DNA from: Acridotheres tristis
Lineage: Eukaryota; Chordata; Aves; Passeriformes; Sturnidae
Assembly (NCBI GenBank): GCA_037013685.1
Contig: CM072885.1
Location: 70,953,285 to 71,017,284, forward strand
Length of the DNA stretch: 64,000 bases
Direction: 5' to 3'
Every line of letters begins with the position of its first letter. Position 1 is the first letter of the stretch. Positions 11,501 to 23,694 of the stretch are shown in pieces. Under the pieces are notes generated by a model. It did no database searches and had not been told where the DNA came from. It was given only the letters and a program-made list of their open reading frames with translations. The position numbers were made by a program, and so were the translations under genes.

Positions 11501-11844
11501 AAGGGTGCAGAACTCTCCCACACAACAGCAAATGCATCTTGGCTGCCTTTGACTTCAGATTTATTCGTTTCTGCAGCCAAAATATTGAGGTTTACCTCCC
11601 TTCCTCCCTCGCAGGAGCCTGTGGAGAAAAATTCTGCCAAGCTTCCAGCCAGGTATCCCTGGCTTGCTCTGGAGCTTCCAGGGGTTCCCAGGTGTGAAAA
11701 GGAAAAAAAATGGTGAAAACTTCAAAAATTGTCGTCACGGGACTATTTAAGAGTGTCCTCGATGTTAATGAGCAATTAGAGTGCAGTTCACTTGTGCTGG
11801 GCTCTGAAGGTGAAGGTGCTGGGACACCCCCAGGCAAAGCAGCT
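8596..11844. other. mostly unique sequence with a possible LTR
   Basis: Apart from the possible LTR listed separately, this stretch holds AT-rich unique DNA, a splice-like segment at 9521-9614 (plus) that I do not trust, and A-rich runs near 10700 and 11000. No gene is recognised. Confidence 0.4.
9090..9420 (-). mobile_element. possible solo LTR of an endogenous retrovirus (boundaries uncertain)
   Basis: Read on the minus strand, this block is moderately GC-rich and has an AATAAA polyadenylation signal within agataataaatctttgtg, followed by a short R/U5-like segment. This is the layout of a retroviral LTR. I could not fix TG...CA ends or a target-site duplication, and no internal retroviral genes are present. 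It could also be another interspersed repeat. Confidence 0.25.
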
Positions 11845-12723
11845 CTGTGTGCCAGGAATGTTTGTTGTGTCCCTGGAATGTTGTTGCGTGCCAGGAATGT
11901 TGTGTCCCAGGAATGTTGTGTGCCAGGAATGTTTGTTGTGTCCCAGGAATGTTGTTGTGTCCCAGGAATGTTGTGTGCCAGGAATGTTGTGTGCCAGGAA
12001 TGTTTGTTGTGTCCCAGGAATGTTGTGTGTCCCAGGAATGTTTGTTGTGTCCCAGGAATGTTGTGTCCCAGGAATGTTGTTGTGTCCCAGGAATGTTGTG
12101 TCCCAGGAATGTTTGTTGTGTCCCAGGAATGTTGTGTGCCAGGAATGTTTGTTGTGTCCCAGGAATGTTGTTGTGTCCCAGGAATGTTGTTGTGTGCCAG
12201 GAATGTTGTGTCCCAGGAATGTTGTTGTGTCCCAGGAATGTTGTGTCCCAGGAACGTTGTTGTGTCCCAGGAATGTTTGTTGTGTCCCTGGAATGTTGTT
12301 GTGTCCCTGGAATGTTGTTGTGTGCCAGGAATGTTTGTTGTGTCCCAGGAATGTTGTGTCCCAGGAATGTTTGTTGTGTCCCAGGAATGTTGTGTCCCAG
12401 GAATGTTGTGTCCCAGGAATGTTGTTGTGTCCCAGGAATGTTGTTGTGTCCCAGGAATGTTGTTGTGTCCCAGGAATGTTTGTTGTGTCCCAGGAATGTT
12501 GTTGTGTCCCAGGAATGTTTGTTGTGTCCCAGGAATGTTTGTTGTGTCCCAGGAATGTTGTTGTGTCCCAGGAATGTTGTTGTGTCCCAGGAATGTTGTT
12601 GTGTCCCAGGAATGTTGTTGTGTCCCAGGAATGTTTGTTGTGTCCCAGGAATGTTGTGTCCCAGGAATGTTGTGTCGTCCCAGGAATGTTGTTGTGTCCC
12701 AGGAATGTTGTTGTGTCCCAGGG
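11845..12723. repeat. minisatellite with 16, 19 and 20-bp units, about 47 copies
   Basis: The core is tgtcccaggaatg joined by a TTG-containing linker of variable length, giving unit lengths of 16 (ttg linker), 19 (ttgttg) and 20 (tttgttg). A minority of copies carry tgccagg or ccctgg variants. None of the unit types contains a stop trinucleotide on either strand, so all six frames stay open. The apparent proteins of 310-357 residues are artefacts of this. Confidence 0.97.
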
Positions 12724-12841
12724 ACAATGTCTCATCCCTCCCCGGAAAAACTCCTCTCTCCTCATGGTCCAGAAGTTAGATAGTCCAAAGTGAAGTGTTC
12801 ACATTGTCACTACCTTGCAGAGTAGAAAAATAATAATAATT

Positions 12842-13125
12842 TTAAAAAAAAAAAAAAACCCACAAAAAACACAAAAAACCCCAAAACAAAATTAAAAAAA
12901 AAAACCAAAAAGAAAACAAAACCCACAAAAAACCAAAAAAAAAAACCCCAAAACCCCCAAAAAAAACCAAAAAACCAAACCAAACAAAAAAAACCCAAAA
13001 CAAACAAGCAAAAAAACAAAACAAAAAAACCCCAAACCAAAACAAAAAAAAACCCAAAACAAAAAAAACCCCAACAAACAAACCAAACAAAAATCCAAAC
13101 AACAACAACAAAAAACCTAAATAAA
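12842..13125. repeat. A-rich tract with C runs (aaaaccc-like)
   Basis: About 280 bases consist almost only of A and C, in irregular aaaacc, caaac and accc motifs. It begins about 120 bases after the large minisatellite. The minus-strand frames here (12810-13142) encode only F, G, V, L and W-rich low complexity and are not genes. Confidence 0.95.
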
Positions 13126-15888
13126 AAGCCCCCCCCAACCATAAATGTATACGTACATTACATACAAAACATATATTTTTTACAATTTACTTTCCAATCA
13201 TGGAGCTTAGTCTGTATTACCTCTGTCCAGAGAAGAAATAATCTAATATTGGTAAGTGGTCTATGCTGTTAATTGACCTGTTCTGTTTAGTGCCTTAATA
13301 ATCTCATGATCTCATTTTCTTCTTTTAAAAATGAAGGTTTGTTTTTTTTATTTGTTTTTATTTGGTTGGTTGGTTTGTTTTTTTGTTTTTTTTTTTTAAT
13401 TTGAGACAAAAAAGAGTATAATTTATAATTTTCTACCAGAAGGGGAAAGGAAAAAAAAAAAATTGAGACCCAGAAATAGTCTTTCAATATATAATTTCAA
13501 TTTGTCTAAAGTTCATTGTTGAATTTCATTAAAATATTAAATATCATTATATATAGATACTTTTAAATATTGCAATCATCTATCTTTTGACAAGAACATT
13601 TCAGCCAAAATATATGTTATCAATTCTGCCATGTGGATTGCTATTCCTTTAATACCTGCAGATGGATGATTAATTTCCTGTCAAATTAATAAAAAGTTTA
13701 CATATCCAGTGAAGAAAAAAACATTTCTATTTAATTTATATTTAATACCCATTATGGTGTCAGATTCCAGGCTAGAAAATAAAGAGCTGAGGCCTGCTAC
13801 CTTCTGATATTGCCTGGAGAATTCTAGTTATTTTGGGGCAGGGACAGGAAAGAACAGGTAAATACACTTTTTTTTTTCCCTCAAAAATGTTCAGAAGAAC
13901 AGAGAAGAAAAGTTATCTCACACCAGAGTTGGCAAAATAAGTGTGAGATGCTACAGCAGAAATCTTTATTTTAAAGAGATAGAAATGAACCATTAGATGT
14001 TATGGTGAAATGTAGCAGAGTAGATTAAATAATGCCTATTATGAAATTAAAAAAAAACCACATAAACCAGCTGAATCAACTCAAGTCTGCTAGATCTGTC
14101 CCAGGTAAGAAAATCTATTTATTCATGTTATTTCTTCCTGGGATGGCAGCTCACAGGGAACCTGAGAATTGCTTCAATTCCTGCTGGTGGTCTCAGGAGA
14201 AATGTTGGGGGGCATTTCCTTCCCTCTGTTCCACGGAACATCCTGAGGCTGCCACGTTGGCACATTGATAGTTTGGCATCCCATGCAATGCCCATTTACA
14301 GGGGTTTTCACAGTAAATTTGACCAGAATCTGTTGAGTTTTTAACTTCGAGTTTTAGCTGGAACAAAGTGCTGAACAATAGGTTTTGTTTGCACTTTTTC
14401 AGCAGTTCTAAAATTCCTTCACATTTTCACTATCTTTTTTTAAATGGCCTTTTCTTTGTTTTTTCCTCTTTTGCTTTCTATCTTATTCAAAGCAAAAAGA
14501 AAAAAAGGGAAAGGTACACGGAGTCCTTAAAACATTTTTTTTTCCAAAACAAGGCCTGTTGGTTAAAGGGCAGAAGAAATCCATTTCCAAGAGCTGAAAT
14601 ATTTCATTTCTGTGCTCCTTACAAACTTTACATGGGAGAATATCTCCATGATTTGCCCAGTTTTGCCAGAGAATATGAAAGAATAGAGATCTTTGATGCC
14701 ATGGCTGCACCATTTAAAGCAACTTTGGTCAAATCATGAACAGAGTCACGAGGCTTAAAAAGAAGGAAATTGTAGCAAATTTACTGGCAATGCAAATCAT
14801 AGAAGATGGCAAAACTGTTTCCTTGACAACATGACTGCCCCAGAAGATGCTGATTTTTTTTTTTTTTTTTAATTTTTTTTTTTTTTGGGCAAATGGGGCT
14901 GGAAGATTTTAACAAATGAGCCTTAAAAAGCATCATGCTGAAATTACTAAAAAAATACATATTTTTGCACGTGGCATCCCTTCTTTTTGGTGCCTGACCC
15001 GGGAATCTGAAGTGGAGAACTTCCCCTTCAGAACAGTTGCGTTTTTTTATACTTAAATCCACTCGTGGAAATATATTTTGATGTGTGAGTTGCATTTCCC
15101 TCCTTGCCAGCAGCAGCCAGCTCCTGAGCTGGGGCTGCCTGCTGTTAATTAAAGCATGTCCCACTAAAAACCTGCAGCACAAAAAAACTCACCGTGCATG
15201 TTGTGTGTGCTGCTCCTCCTCGTGTGGTGAGCACTGCATTTCCTCAGTGGATGCACATTGCTTACATTTTTAGAGCTATTAAGGCAGGATAATTATGGAA
15301 CAATCTAGGCAATGTTCAATAGCCCATGCAGATGCCTGACAGGGCATGTTGTCTCTTAATTAGGAATTTGAATGCCTAATGCTTGTATATTAACTGAAAT
15401 AATTGGATAGATGTTTTACATTTTCTTCACTTTTACTGACAACCAAGCAAGAGACCACAGGAATCCACATCTCTGCCTAAAACAGCTCATTTCATTTGCA
15501 CTTCCTACGTGATCTAATCTGAGGTTTAAGTGGGATTTTTAAGAGAATGGATGCTGGCTACTGTGTAAATATATTGGAAGATGTTCCTCAGTGAGCCCTG
15601 CAGTTTTAAACTGGTATCCTGTTGCTTCCTGTGCTATGATAACCTCCACAGTGTAATTGCCTGGCTCTCTCTTCTTTGTTCCTCAGAAGTCAAGTGAAAT
15701 TACAATAGCTGTTATCATTCCTTTATTTGTTCCAAGTGTTGATAGTGGGATATGTAGCATTTCAAACAGAATTCTGGCGTCACATGAGCACAGTTGCTAC
15801 TATTGATGTGAAGATCTGCTTTGTTTGCCATGGACTGATGATGCTTTTGTGGGCTGGGCTTGCTGGCCTGGACCCTGCAGCTCTGGCT
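13126..15888. other. AT-rich unique sequence
   Basis: It contains a T/TTGG-rich run at 13336-13399, an A+T-rich stretch around 13480-13760, and a T run near 14852-14886. A good donor (CCCAG/gtaaga near 14104) and a good acceptor (tctttgttcctcag near 15686) occur without convincing partners. No gene is recognised. Confidence 0.4.
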
Positions 15889-17322
15889 GTAAAGGATGGG
15901 TTTAGTTTGGACATCCCTGTCCTTGCAAAGCCTGGGTTTGTTGGGACATCCCTGTCCTTAAAAAGGATGAGTTTAACTGGGACATCCCTGTCCTTGCAAA
16001 GTCTGGGTTTGTTGGGACATCCCTGTCCTTAAAAAGGATGAGTTTAACTGGGACATTCCTGTCCTTGCAAAGTCTGGGTTTGTTGGGACATCCCTGTCCT
16101 TACAAAGTCTGGGTTTGTTGGGACATCCCTGTCCTTACAAAGTATGGGTTTGTTGGGACATCCCTGTCCTTGTAAAGGATGGGTTTAGCTGTTCCTGTCC
16201 TTACAAAGGATGAGTTTAACTGGGACATCCCTGTCCTTGCAAAGTCTGGGTTTGTTGGGACATCCCTGTCCTTACAAAGTATGGGTTTGTTGGGACATCC
16301 CTGTCCTTGTAAAGGATGGGTTTAGCTGTCCCTGTCCTTACAAAGGATGAGTTTAACTGGGACATCCCTGTCCTTGTAAAAGGATGGGTTTGTTTGGACA
16401 TCCCTGTCTTTACAAAGGATGGGTTTGTTGGGACATTCCTGTTCTTACAAAGGATGGGTTGAGCTGGGATATTCCTGATATTCCTGTCCTTACAAAGGAT
16501 GGGTTTGTTGGGACATCCCTGTCCTTGCAAAGGATGGGTTTGTTTGGACATTCCTGTCTTTACAAAGGATGGGTTTGTTGGGACATCCCTGTCCTTGCAA
16601 AGGATGGGTTTAACTGGGATATTCTTGTCCTTAAAAAGGATGGGTTTAATTGGGACATGCCTGTCCTTGCAAAAGTTGGGTTTAGCTGGGATATCCCTGT
16701 CCTTGTAAAGGATGGGTTTTTTTGGACATCCCTGCCCTTGCAAAGTATGGGTTTAATTGGGACATCCCTGTCCTTGGAAAGTATGGGTTTAACTGGGACA
16801 TCCCTGTCCTTGGAAAGGATGGATTTAGCTGGGATATCCCTGTCCTTGGAAAGGATGGATTTAGCTGGGATATCCCTGTCCTTACAAAGGATGGGTTGAG
16901 CTGGGATGTTCCTGATATTCCTGTCCTTACAAAGGATGGATTTGTTGGGACATCCCTGTCCTTGTAAAGGATGGATTTGTTTGGACATTCCTGTTCTTAC
17001 AAAGGATGGGTTTGTTTGGACATTCCTGTTCTTACAAAGGATGGGTTTCTTTGGACATTCCTGTTCTTACAAAGGATGGGTTTGTTTGGACATTCCTGTC
17101 CTTACAAAGGATGGGTTTAGTTTGGACATCCCTGTCCTTGCAAAAGTTGGGTTTAGCTGGGACATCCCTGTCCTTACAAAGGATGGGTTTAGTTTGGACA
17201 TCCCTGTCCTTGCAAAAGTTGGGTTTAGCTGGGACATCCCTGTCCTTACAAAGGATGGGTTTGTTTGGACATCCCTGTCCTTACAAAGGATGGGTTTAGG
17301 TTGGACATCCCTGTCCTTGCTC
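15889..17322. repeat. 35-36-bp minisatellite, about 40 copies
   Basis: The unit is gggacatccctgtccttnca followed by aaggatgggtttgtt. Sub-types differ in the junction (tttgttggg, tttgtttgg, tttagctgg, tttaactgg) and in cttaca, cttgca, cttgta or cttgga. Sub-types are interspersed. A rare variant with an extra gatattcct occurs twice, about 437 bases apart (near 16478 and 16914), with similar neighbours, showing higher-order duplication. The open frames across it are artefacts. Confidence 0.97.
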
Positions 17323-19204
17323 TCCCTTTCACTGAACTCCACAAGAGCCTGGCCAAGCCGTGTGGAATTCCAGGTAGGAGTGGAATTATTGGATCCTGTG
17401 GTACCTTCCATTAGCTCAGACTCCATTCATCCCCTATATCAACCTAACAAAAACTGTCAAAAATCCCCTCGAGCTCCGTGGCCCCAAATGAGCAACTCCT
17501 GTAATCCATGTGTGAGGAGCACTGTGCTTGCCAGTGTGCACATTGTTTATGTTTAGGGTGTCTGATAAATGTGTTTATTCACAACTATTAGTATAAAAGC
17601 TCCTTTAAAAGCAACAAATTGCTCTCTATTAGTAATGTGCATAATGACCTATTTCCATAAACATTTTTAGTAAGAGAAATTTTAATGTGCAAAACCCTGC
17701 AGACATTTTATGGAAATTTGACTGTATTCTGCAGAAGTGCATCACAGTCATATTTTGTTCTTTAATATTTTGTTTTGAGAGGTGAATTACTTTCATTCTG
17801 ATATATAGTACAAAAGTAACAACCTGGCACAGGAAAAAGGAAAATGAGTCTTAATGTGTTTCCTTCTTGCTAATGTATATTTGCTTGATTGATGTAAGAA
17901 CGTTTTTTACAAAATATGTACAGCCCTTGTTGGTTGAGGGTTTTAGTTGCTTTTTTTGTTTGGGGTTTGTTTTTTTTTTTTCTGTCTTATTTTAAAAAGG
18001 GTAATGGAGTCTTTAAAAAAAGCTCTTTAAATCCACTCATAAGGAAAAATAAAAATAAAGGAATGCCTTTATGGTCAAAAAGGATAAATACAGCTTCAGA
18101 GTCTCTGTCTGTTGTACTGCATCTGATTTCTACACCTAAATAGAGGTCAAGTGTGAAGAACTGTAATCACAAAATATTTTGATGCAGTTTTAGAGACATG
18201 CCTTAAAAAATTAGCCCAAGGGGGTTAAGCAAGTACCATCTATTTTTTGTTGTTGTTGTTTGAAAAGCATGCAGCCAAATCTTCAGTATTCTGTGGTGTC
18301 TTAACAGCATTTCTGTATGTTATGTACTAAATGAAACCTGAACATCAGCAGGGTTGTTCATATTAATTTACTGTAACTTTGGAACAAATAATGCTTTTTT
18401 TCTTCCTTGCAGAGCTTCAAGCTCCTGATCCAGCAGCAATTCCAACAAAAGTCTGTAAAAATAACTTAATTCATGTCAGGTGAAAGCTGTCTCGTTTGTA
18501 GCACCACCAAAACATATTATTATAGAGAAAGCAAGGTTTTATTTCAAATCGAGCTAATCACACAGCCACGCAGAGGAGGTAGAAACGGTGAAAAAAAAAT
18601 TAGAAATCCATGGATCTAATAGTAAAGAGTGCAGTAAAGTGCAGTATTTTAGCTCTGCTTTGAAAGCTCTCCAGGCAGACATTTTTTAAGGAAAACTTGC
18701 TCCATGCTGGGGCACAGGCAGAGCTCAGCTTTGAATCCAGCTTTGCCTTTGACACTGTTAATTTGGACAAACCCCCCAAGTGACATTTTTAAGCTGGAAG
18801 ATATCAACCTCTAGCAGGGTCACCCCATCCCTGCTGCACACAGAGGGCTTGGTTGGCTAATAAAGTTCTCTGGAGATGAGCAGAAAAACAAATAAAGGCA
18901 TGACAAAAAGTGTCAAGGGTGTGAAAAAGACTAAAACACGTTAGAGATCTCAAAGAGAAAAGCAGGTCCCTGTATTTCTGATTTTGTCGTACAAATGTTG
19001 ATGTACTATGCAATGTCCATGTGTTCCATGTGAAAAATTAAGGGTAAATCTCAGCTGGAAAGAAAGTCTAAATTAAAACCTCAATTGTTGAGGAGGTACA
19101 CGGAGTAGAAAGACAGCCTTGGGTGATCAGATTGGTTAAGTAGCTGAACTCTGAGCACGTGCCATTGGCTCCTGTGGAGGAGAAGTGGCCAGAAATGTGA
19201 TGAG
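17323..19204. other. AT-rich unique sequence
   Basis: No repeat family or RNA gene was seen. A possible small exon at 18413-18479 is listed separately. Sequence from about 19140 may already belong to the CR1 that is clear from 19205. Confidence 0.4.
18413..18479 (+). other. candidate short exon (67 nt, phase 1-2)
   Basis: A textbook acceptor (atgctttttttcttccttgcag, with a branch-point-like ttactgtaac about 30 bases upstream) and a CAG/gtgaaa donor flank a segment with one frame open throughout. It reads LQAPDPAAIPTKVCKNNLIH and two more residues. The phases do not chain with the other plus-strand candidates. It may be a non-coding RNA exon or chance. Confidence 0.18.
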
Positions 19205-19410
19205 GAGTCTGATTATCCTGGGGTGCATCAGGAAAGGTGTGGCCAGCAGGTCAGGAAAGGGATGCTCACCTCTGCACTCAGCTCTCTTTAGAGAAGTGCT
19301 GGGTTCTGTTCTGCTCTCCACAGTGTCAAAATAACTGCAGAGGGTGCAGAAGGGGCCACAAAGATGCTGAGGTGTGTGGAGCATCTCTCCTGTGAGGTGA
19401 GAGCCAGGAG

Positions 19411-20113
19411 CTGGGCTGAGAACAGAGCATGGAGAGGGGATCCCATTGATGGATATAATATCTCAAAGGGCTGAGAACAGAGCATGGAGAGGGGATCCCA
19501 TTGATAAATATAATATCTCAAAGGGCTGAGAACAGAGCATGGAGAGGGGATCCCATTGATGGATATAATATCTCAAAGGCTGAGAACAGAGCATGGAGAG
19601 GGGATCTCATTGATAAATATAATATCTCAAAGGGATGAGAACAGAACATGGAGAGGGGATCTCACTGGATGGAGAGGGGATCCCATTGATGGATATAATA
19701 TCTCAAAGGGATGAGAACACAGCATGGAGAGGGGATCTCATTGATAAATATAATATCTCAAAGGGCTGAGAACAGAGCATGGAGAGGGGATCTCACTGAT
19801 GAATATAATATCTCAAAGGGATGAGAGGATCCCATTGATAAATATAATATCTCAAAGGGCTGAGAACACAGCATGGAGAGGGGATCCCATTGATAAATAT
19901 AATATCTCAAAAGGCTGAGAACAGAGCATGGAGAGGGGATCTCATTGATGGATATAATATCTCAAAGGGATGAGAACAGAGCATGGAGAGGGGATCCCAT
20001 TGATGAATATAATATCTCAAATGGATGAGAGGATCCCATTGATGAATATAATATCTCAAAGGGCTGAGAACAGAACATGGAGAGGGGATCCCATTGATGA
20101 ATATAATACCTCA
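19411..20113. repeat. 55-bp minisatellite inside CR1, about 13 copies
   Basis: The unit runs from ggctgagaacagagcatgga through gaggggatcccattgatgga to tataatatctcaaag. Period is 54-55 bases for most copies, with some shortened copies (near 19660, 19820 and 20030). The unit corresponds to the CR1 stretch between the 'ggctgagagagctggg' region and the 'tatctcaagggg' region, so it is an amplification of CR1's own sequence. Confidence 0.95.
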
Positions 20114-20130
20114 CAGGTGGTGCCAGGAAG

Positions 20131-20348
20131 GTGATGCCAGACTCTTTGAAGTGACAGGACAAGGAGCAATGGCCCTGAGCTAAAAGAGAGAACTTCCACC
20201 TCAAGATGAGAAAGTTTTGGGGTTTTTTTTGCACTGAGGGTGATGCCAGACTCTTTGAAGTGACAGGACAAGGAGCAATGGCCCTGAGCTAAAAGAGAGA
20301 ACTTCCACCTCAAGATGAGAAAGTTTTGGGGTTTTTTTTGCACTGAGG
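20131..20348. repeat. 109-bp tandem duplication inside CR1
   Basis: The segment from gtgatgccagactctttgaa to ttttttttgcactgagg occurs at 20131-20239 and again at 20240-20348. By eye the two copies are identical, including the T run. It is either a very recent duplication or an assembly duplication. Confidence 0.93.
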
Positions 20349-20515
20349 GTGGCAAAGCACTGGAACAGCTGCCCAGGGAGGGTGTGGAGTCACTCTGGAG
20401 ACATCCCAAACCCACCTGCAGGCACTCCTGTGTCATGGGGAGCTGGACTGGGTGACTGGGCTGGGACTGGTGACCTCTCCCAAGGTCCCTTCCCACCCTA
20501 TTCTGTGAAATTACC

Positions 20516-22808
20516 ACTGAATTCCTGCTGGAGCCTGCTGAGGGCGGTCACCAGTGCTGCACATCAGTGTTGCAGCTGCACTAAGATGATTTTTTGGGTT
20601 TTTTTCCCAAAGCCCTGAGCACTCCTGGTGGCTCCCACGTGTGCCCTGAGCACACAGATGTGCCCATGCCCAGTCCCTGTGCTCTCTCTCTGGAGTACAG
20701 GGCCAGCTGTAATGAATAGCAGAGGGATCAGCATTGTGCTGCATAAAACTTCCAGAGGAACCACCCTCCCTTCTCCATCATTTTATGTGAACTTTCCTGC
20801 CATTGCCACTGCTGAATGTTCATGTAATAGACAGCTGTAAAACCTTATATGAGAACGAATGAAATTTTGAGTGTTGAGTTAGTCAAATGAATTAATGACC
20901 ATGATTTAGTGTATTTTTGCTGTAGGAACTGTAAAGAATCAGTCAAGATTTTCTCCTGTGAGGGCTGTATTGCATTGATTTCTTTTTCAAATGACCAAGC
21001 AATTAGCATAGCAGAAACCTGGGTGCTCAGCACCTTCTCCATTAAACAGAACAAATGTCAAGTCCTATTAATCTGGTCAGCTGTCCCATGGTGGTTGATC
21101 AGGTGCTATCTATCATTACACACCTATTATCTTGTTGAAATATTGTTATGAGGTTTTGCTGACAATAACTTTGGATGATGCACTCTTTTTTCATTTTGAT
21201 CCTTCTTTGTTGTTCAGGCACAAGCAATTTCATCATGTTCAGCCTGTTAAACTATTAATTGTGTCTAGATTTTCAGCATTTCATGCTGGTACAGTAAGTC
21301 ATCTTTCCCCATCTTGGCTCTCAAGTGAAAAAAAAAAAAAATCTGTATTTTTAATAATAATAAAAAGACATAATCACTTAATGCAGAAATGTCCACTGCA
21401 CCCGAACAGCAAATCCAGCTTAAGTGGAAATTTACACAAAGAATTATTTATAGGAATCAATCATAATTACATTTAATGCATGCTGCAGCTGTTTATAATT
21501 GTGTTTTTCCCAAGGTTATTCTCCTCCTACTGCCCACCCACACACACATGAAATTTGTTTCTGTGGAAATGCTTAGGAAGCATTATAATTTTCCTGTAAC
21601 TTGTTACAATGGCAGCTGACTGTTGTGAGGCAGACTAGATCCTGATTAGTGAGTGCAATAATTAAAAAAAAAAAAAAAAAAAAAAAGGAAAAATGTTTTG
21701 TTGACCAGTAAAAGTCTTGAGAAAAGCTGGTTGGTAATAGCTTTTAGGACAACACATTTTCCATGTCATTCTATTTTCTATTTATTATGACAAGCAAATC
21801 TGACTGCTGAATTTGAAAGTCCATTTTTTTTTTGGTAAGCACAAATTCAAGATAGCGTGGGCCAAATGGAGAAGACATGCATGAAATAATGTAACAGAGA
21901 ACTTCTCACACTCAATTAGACATTTTTCACCAAAAATTCATTGCTATAGAACTGATGGAAAAATGCATTTCTTTTCCCAACTACTGAAAAAAAAGTATGA
22001 CTTCTTATGACTTTTCATAGCAAAAGAAAAATGAGACTTAATTTGGAGTATTTCTTAGCTCCATCTATTTGATTAAAAAAATGAAGACTTTATATGAATG
22101 CATGGGATACACATTTTTCATTGTGGTGAAGGCCTAGATGTCAGACCAGAAATTCTAGAAGGGGAAAAATTGGGTAATCACTTGATGTAAGATCCATGGT
22201 TACCTATAGAGGACTCCACACTGGTTTTTTCATGCACAGTGTGAAGAGGGAAAAAATGTAAATTTAAAACAGTCATTCATTTTTCTGTCTATTGCTCTGG
22301 CACCTCTATCAGTATGGTTTAAATTTTAAATTTCGTTGGGTGTTGATGAGTTTGCTATAATTGTGGTTACTTCTAAGGTAATTCAGTGGGAAGTGGGTAA
22401 GGAGAACTGTGGTATGTTCATACCATGGTAAAACCATCTCAGTCAGCCCAAACACTGCTGAAGAAAAGCTCTGTGAAGCCTGAAATGTAAAATCCTCTGG
22501 ATTTCAGGAACAGTGATATTCATGCTGCTGCCTCTAGGGCCTGATTTTAGACCATCTTTACAAAATCTCCCCGTGACATGCAGATATTTGATTTTAAATG
22601 TTCAGAAGTGATGTGCATGCCCATTAACATCTTGGAGCCATTGAAAGGAGAATTCCTGTAGGACTTGCAGTGGTGTTTTAAAATTGGGCACATAAGCTAG
22701 AACACCAATTTCTGAGGGTGGAAGTGGTGCATAATTAGGTATGATTTTAGTTTCTCAATTCTGCCTTAACTTGCTGAGCATGACTGAGGGAATCTGTAGT
22801 AAAAGGCC
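20516..22808. other. AT-rich unique sequence
   Basis: It contains a 13-A run near 21327 and a 23-A run at 21664-21686. A splice acceptor-like site (tatttttgctgtag at about 20925) precedes a long open frame ending at 21151, but no credible exon is defined. No repeat family was recognised. Confidence 0.4.
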
Positions 22809-23694
22809 TGATATAGATATAGATGATATAGATTATATAGATATAGATACAGATGATATAGATAATATAGATATAGATTGAGACACAGATATAGATGATA
22901 TAGATATAGGTTGAGACATAGATATAGATGATATAGATATAGGTTGAGACATAGATATAGATGATATAGATTGAGATTGAGATATAGATGAGATATAGAT
23001 ATATAATAGATATAGATAGATATTGATATAGATATAGATGATATAGATGATATAGATGATATAGATAATATAGATATAGATTGAGACACAGATATAGATG
23101 ATCTAGATATAGGTTGAGACAGATATAGATGATATAGATTGAGATTGAGATATAGATGAGATATAGATATATAATAGATATAGATAGATATTGATATAGA
23201 TTAGATATAGATATAGATATAGATGATATAGATAATATAGATATAGATTGAGACATAGATATAGATGATATAGATATAGGTTGAGACATAGATATAGATG
23301 ATATAGATTGAGATTGAGATATAGATGAGATATAGATATAGATAGATATTGATATAGATTAGATATAGATATAGATGAGATATAGATATATAATAGATAT
23401 AGATAGATGTTGATATAGATTAGATATAGATGATATAGATTGAGATTGAGACATAGATATAGATGATATAGATTGAGATTGAGATATAGATGAGATATAG
23501 ATATATAATAGATATAGATAGATATTGATATAGATTAGATATAGATATAGATGATATAGATATATAGATATAGATGTAGATGAGATATAAATGATATAGA
23601 CAGATTGAGATATAGATATAGATGATATAGATAGATACAGATACATAGATATAGATAGATACAGATGATATAGATGATATAGGTAGATATAGAT
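22809..23694. repeat. GATATA-type satellite with higher-order repeats
   Basis: The array is built from gatata, gata, gattga and ggttga words. A longer block containing gattgagattgagatataga recurs near 22971, 23139, 23308 and 23472, with partial extra copies. The higher-order period is therefore about 165-169 bases. The I/Y/S-rich frames on the minus strand are repeat artefacts. Confidence 0.95.

Larger units (their letters stand above)
19205..20515 (+). mobile_element. CR1 retroposon 3' part, internally expanded
   Basis: In sense orientation it shows the order of the CR1 3' coding end and tail. First come ggtgcatcaggaaaggtgtg and a ggccagcaggtc-like segment, then a gggccacaaagatgctgagg-like segment. 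Next are agtgacaggacaaggagcaa, a gaacttccacctcaagatga-like segment and ggcaaagcactggaacagct. It ends at ccaaggtcccttcccaccct and attctgtga. The middle is inflated by the 55-bp array and a 109-bp duplication. Reading frames are disrupted, so this is a dead, 5'-truncated copy. Confidence 0.88.

Noticed and set aside
11596..11618. 23-nt minus-strand micro-exon-like segment
   Set aside because: Splice-like signals on both strands here come from one purine/pyrimidine-biased tract.
11710..12793. Open frames of 310-357 codons on both strands
   Set aside because: They are created by a minisatellite whose units lack stop trinucleotides; there is no independent coding evidence.
16216..17556. Repeat-containing frames in the 35-36-bp array
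   Set aside because: They switch frame between 35 and 36-base units and have no non-repeat coding extension.
20909..21151. Cysteine-rich start (CCRNCKESVKIFSCEGC) resembling a zinc finger
   Set aside because: Cysteine spacing does not match a nuclear receptor or other known finger, and the remainder is unrelated.
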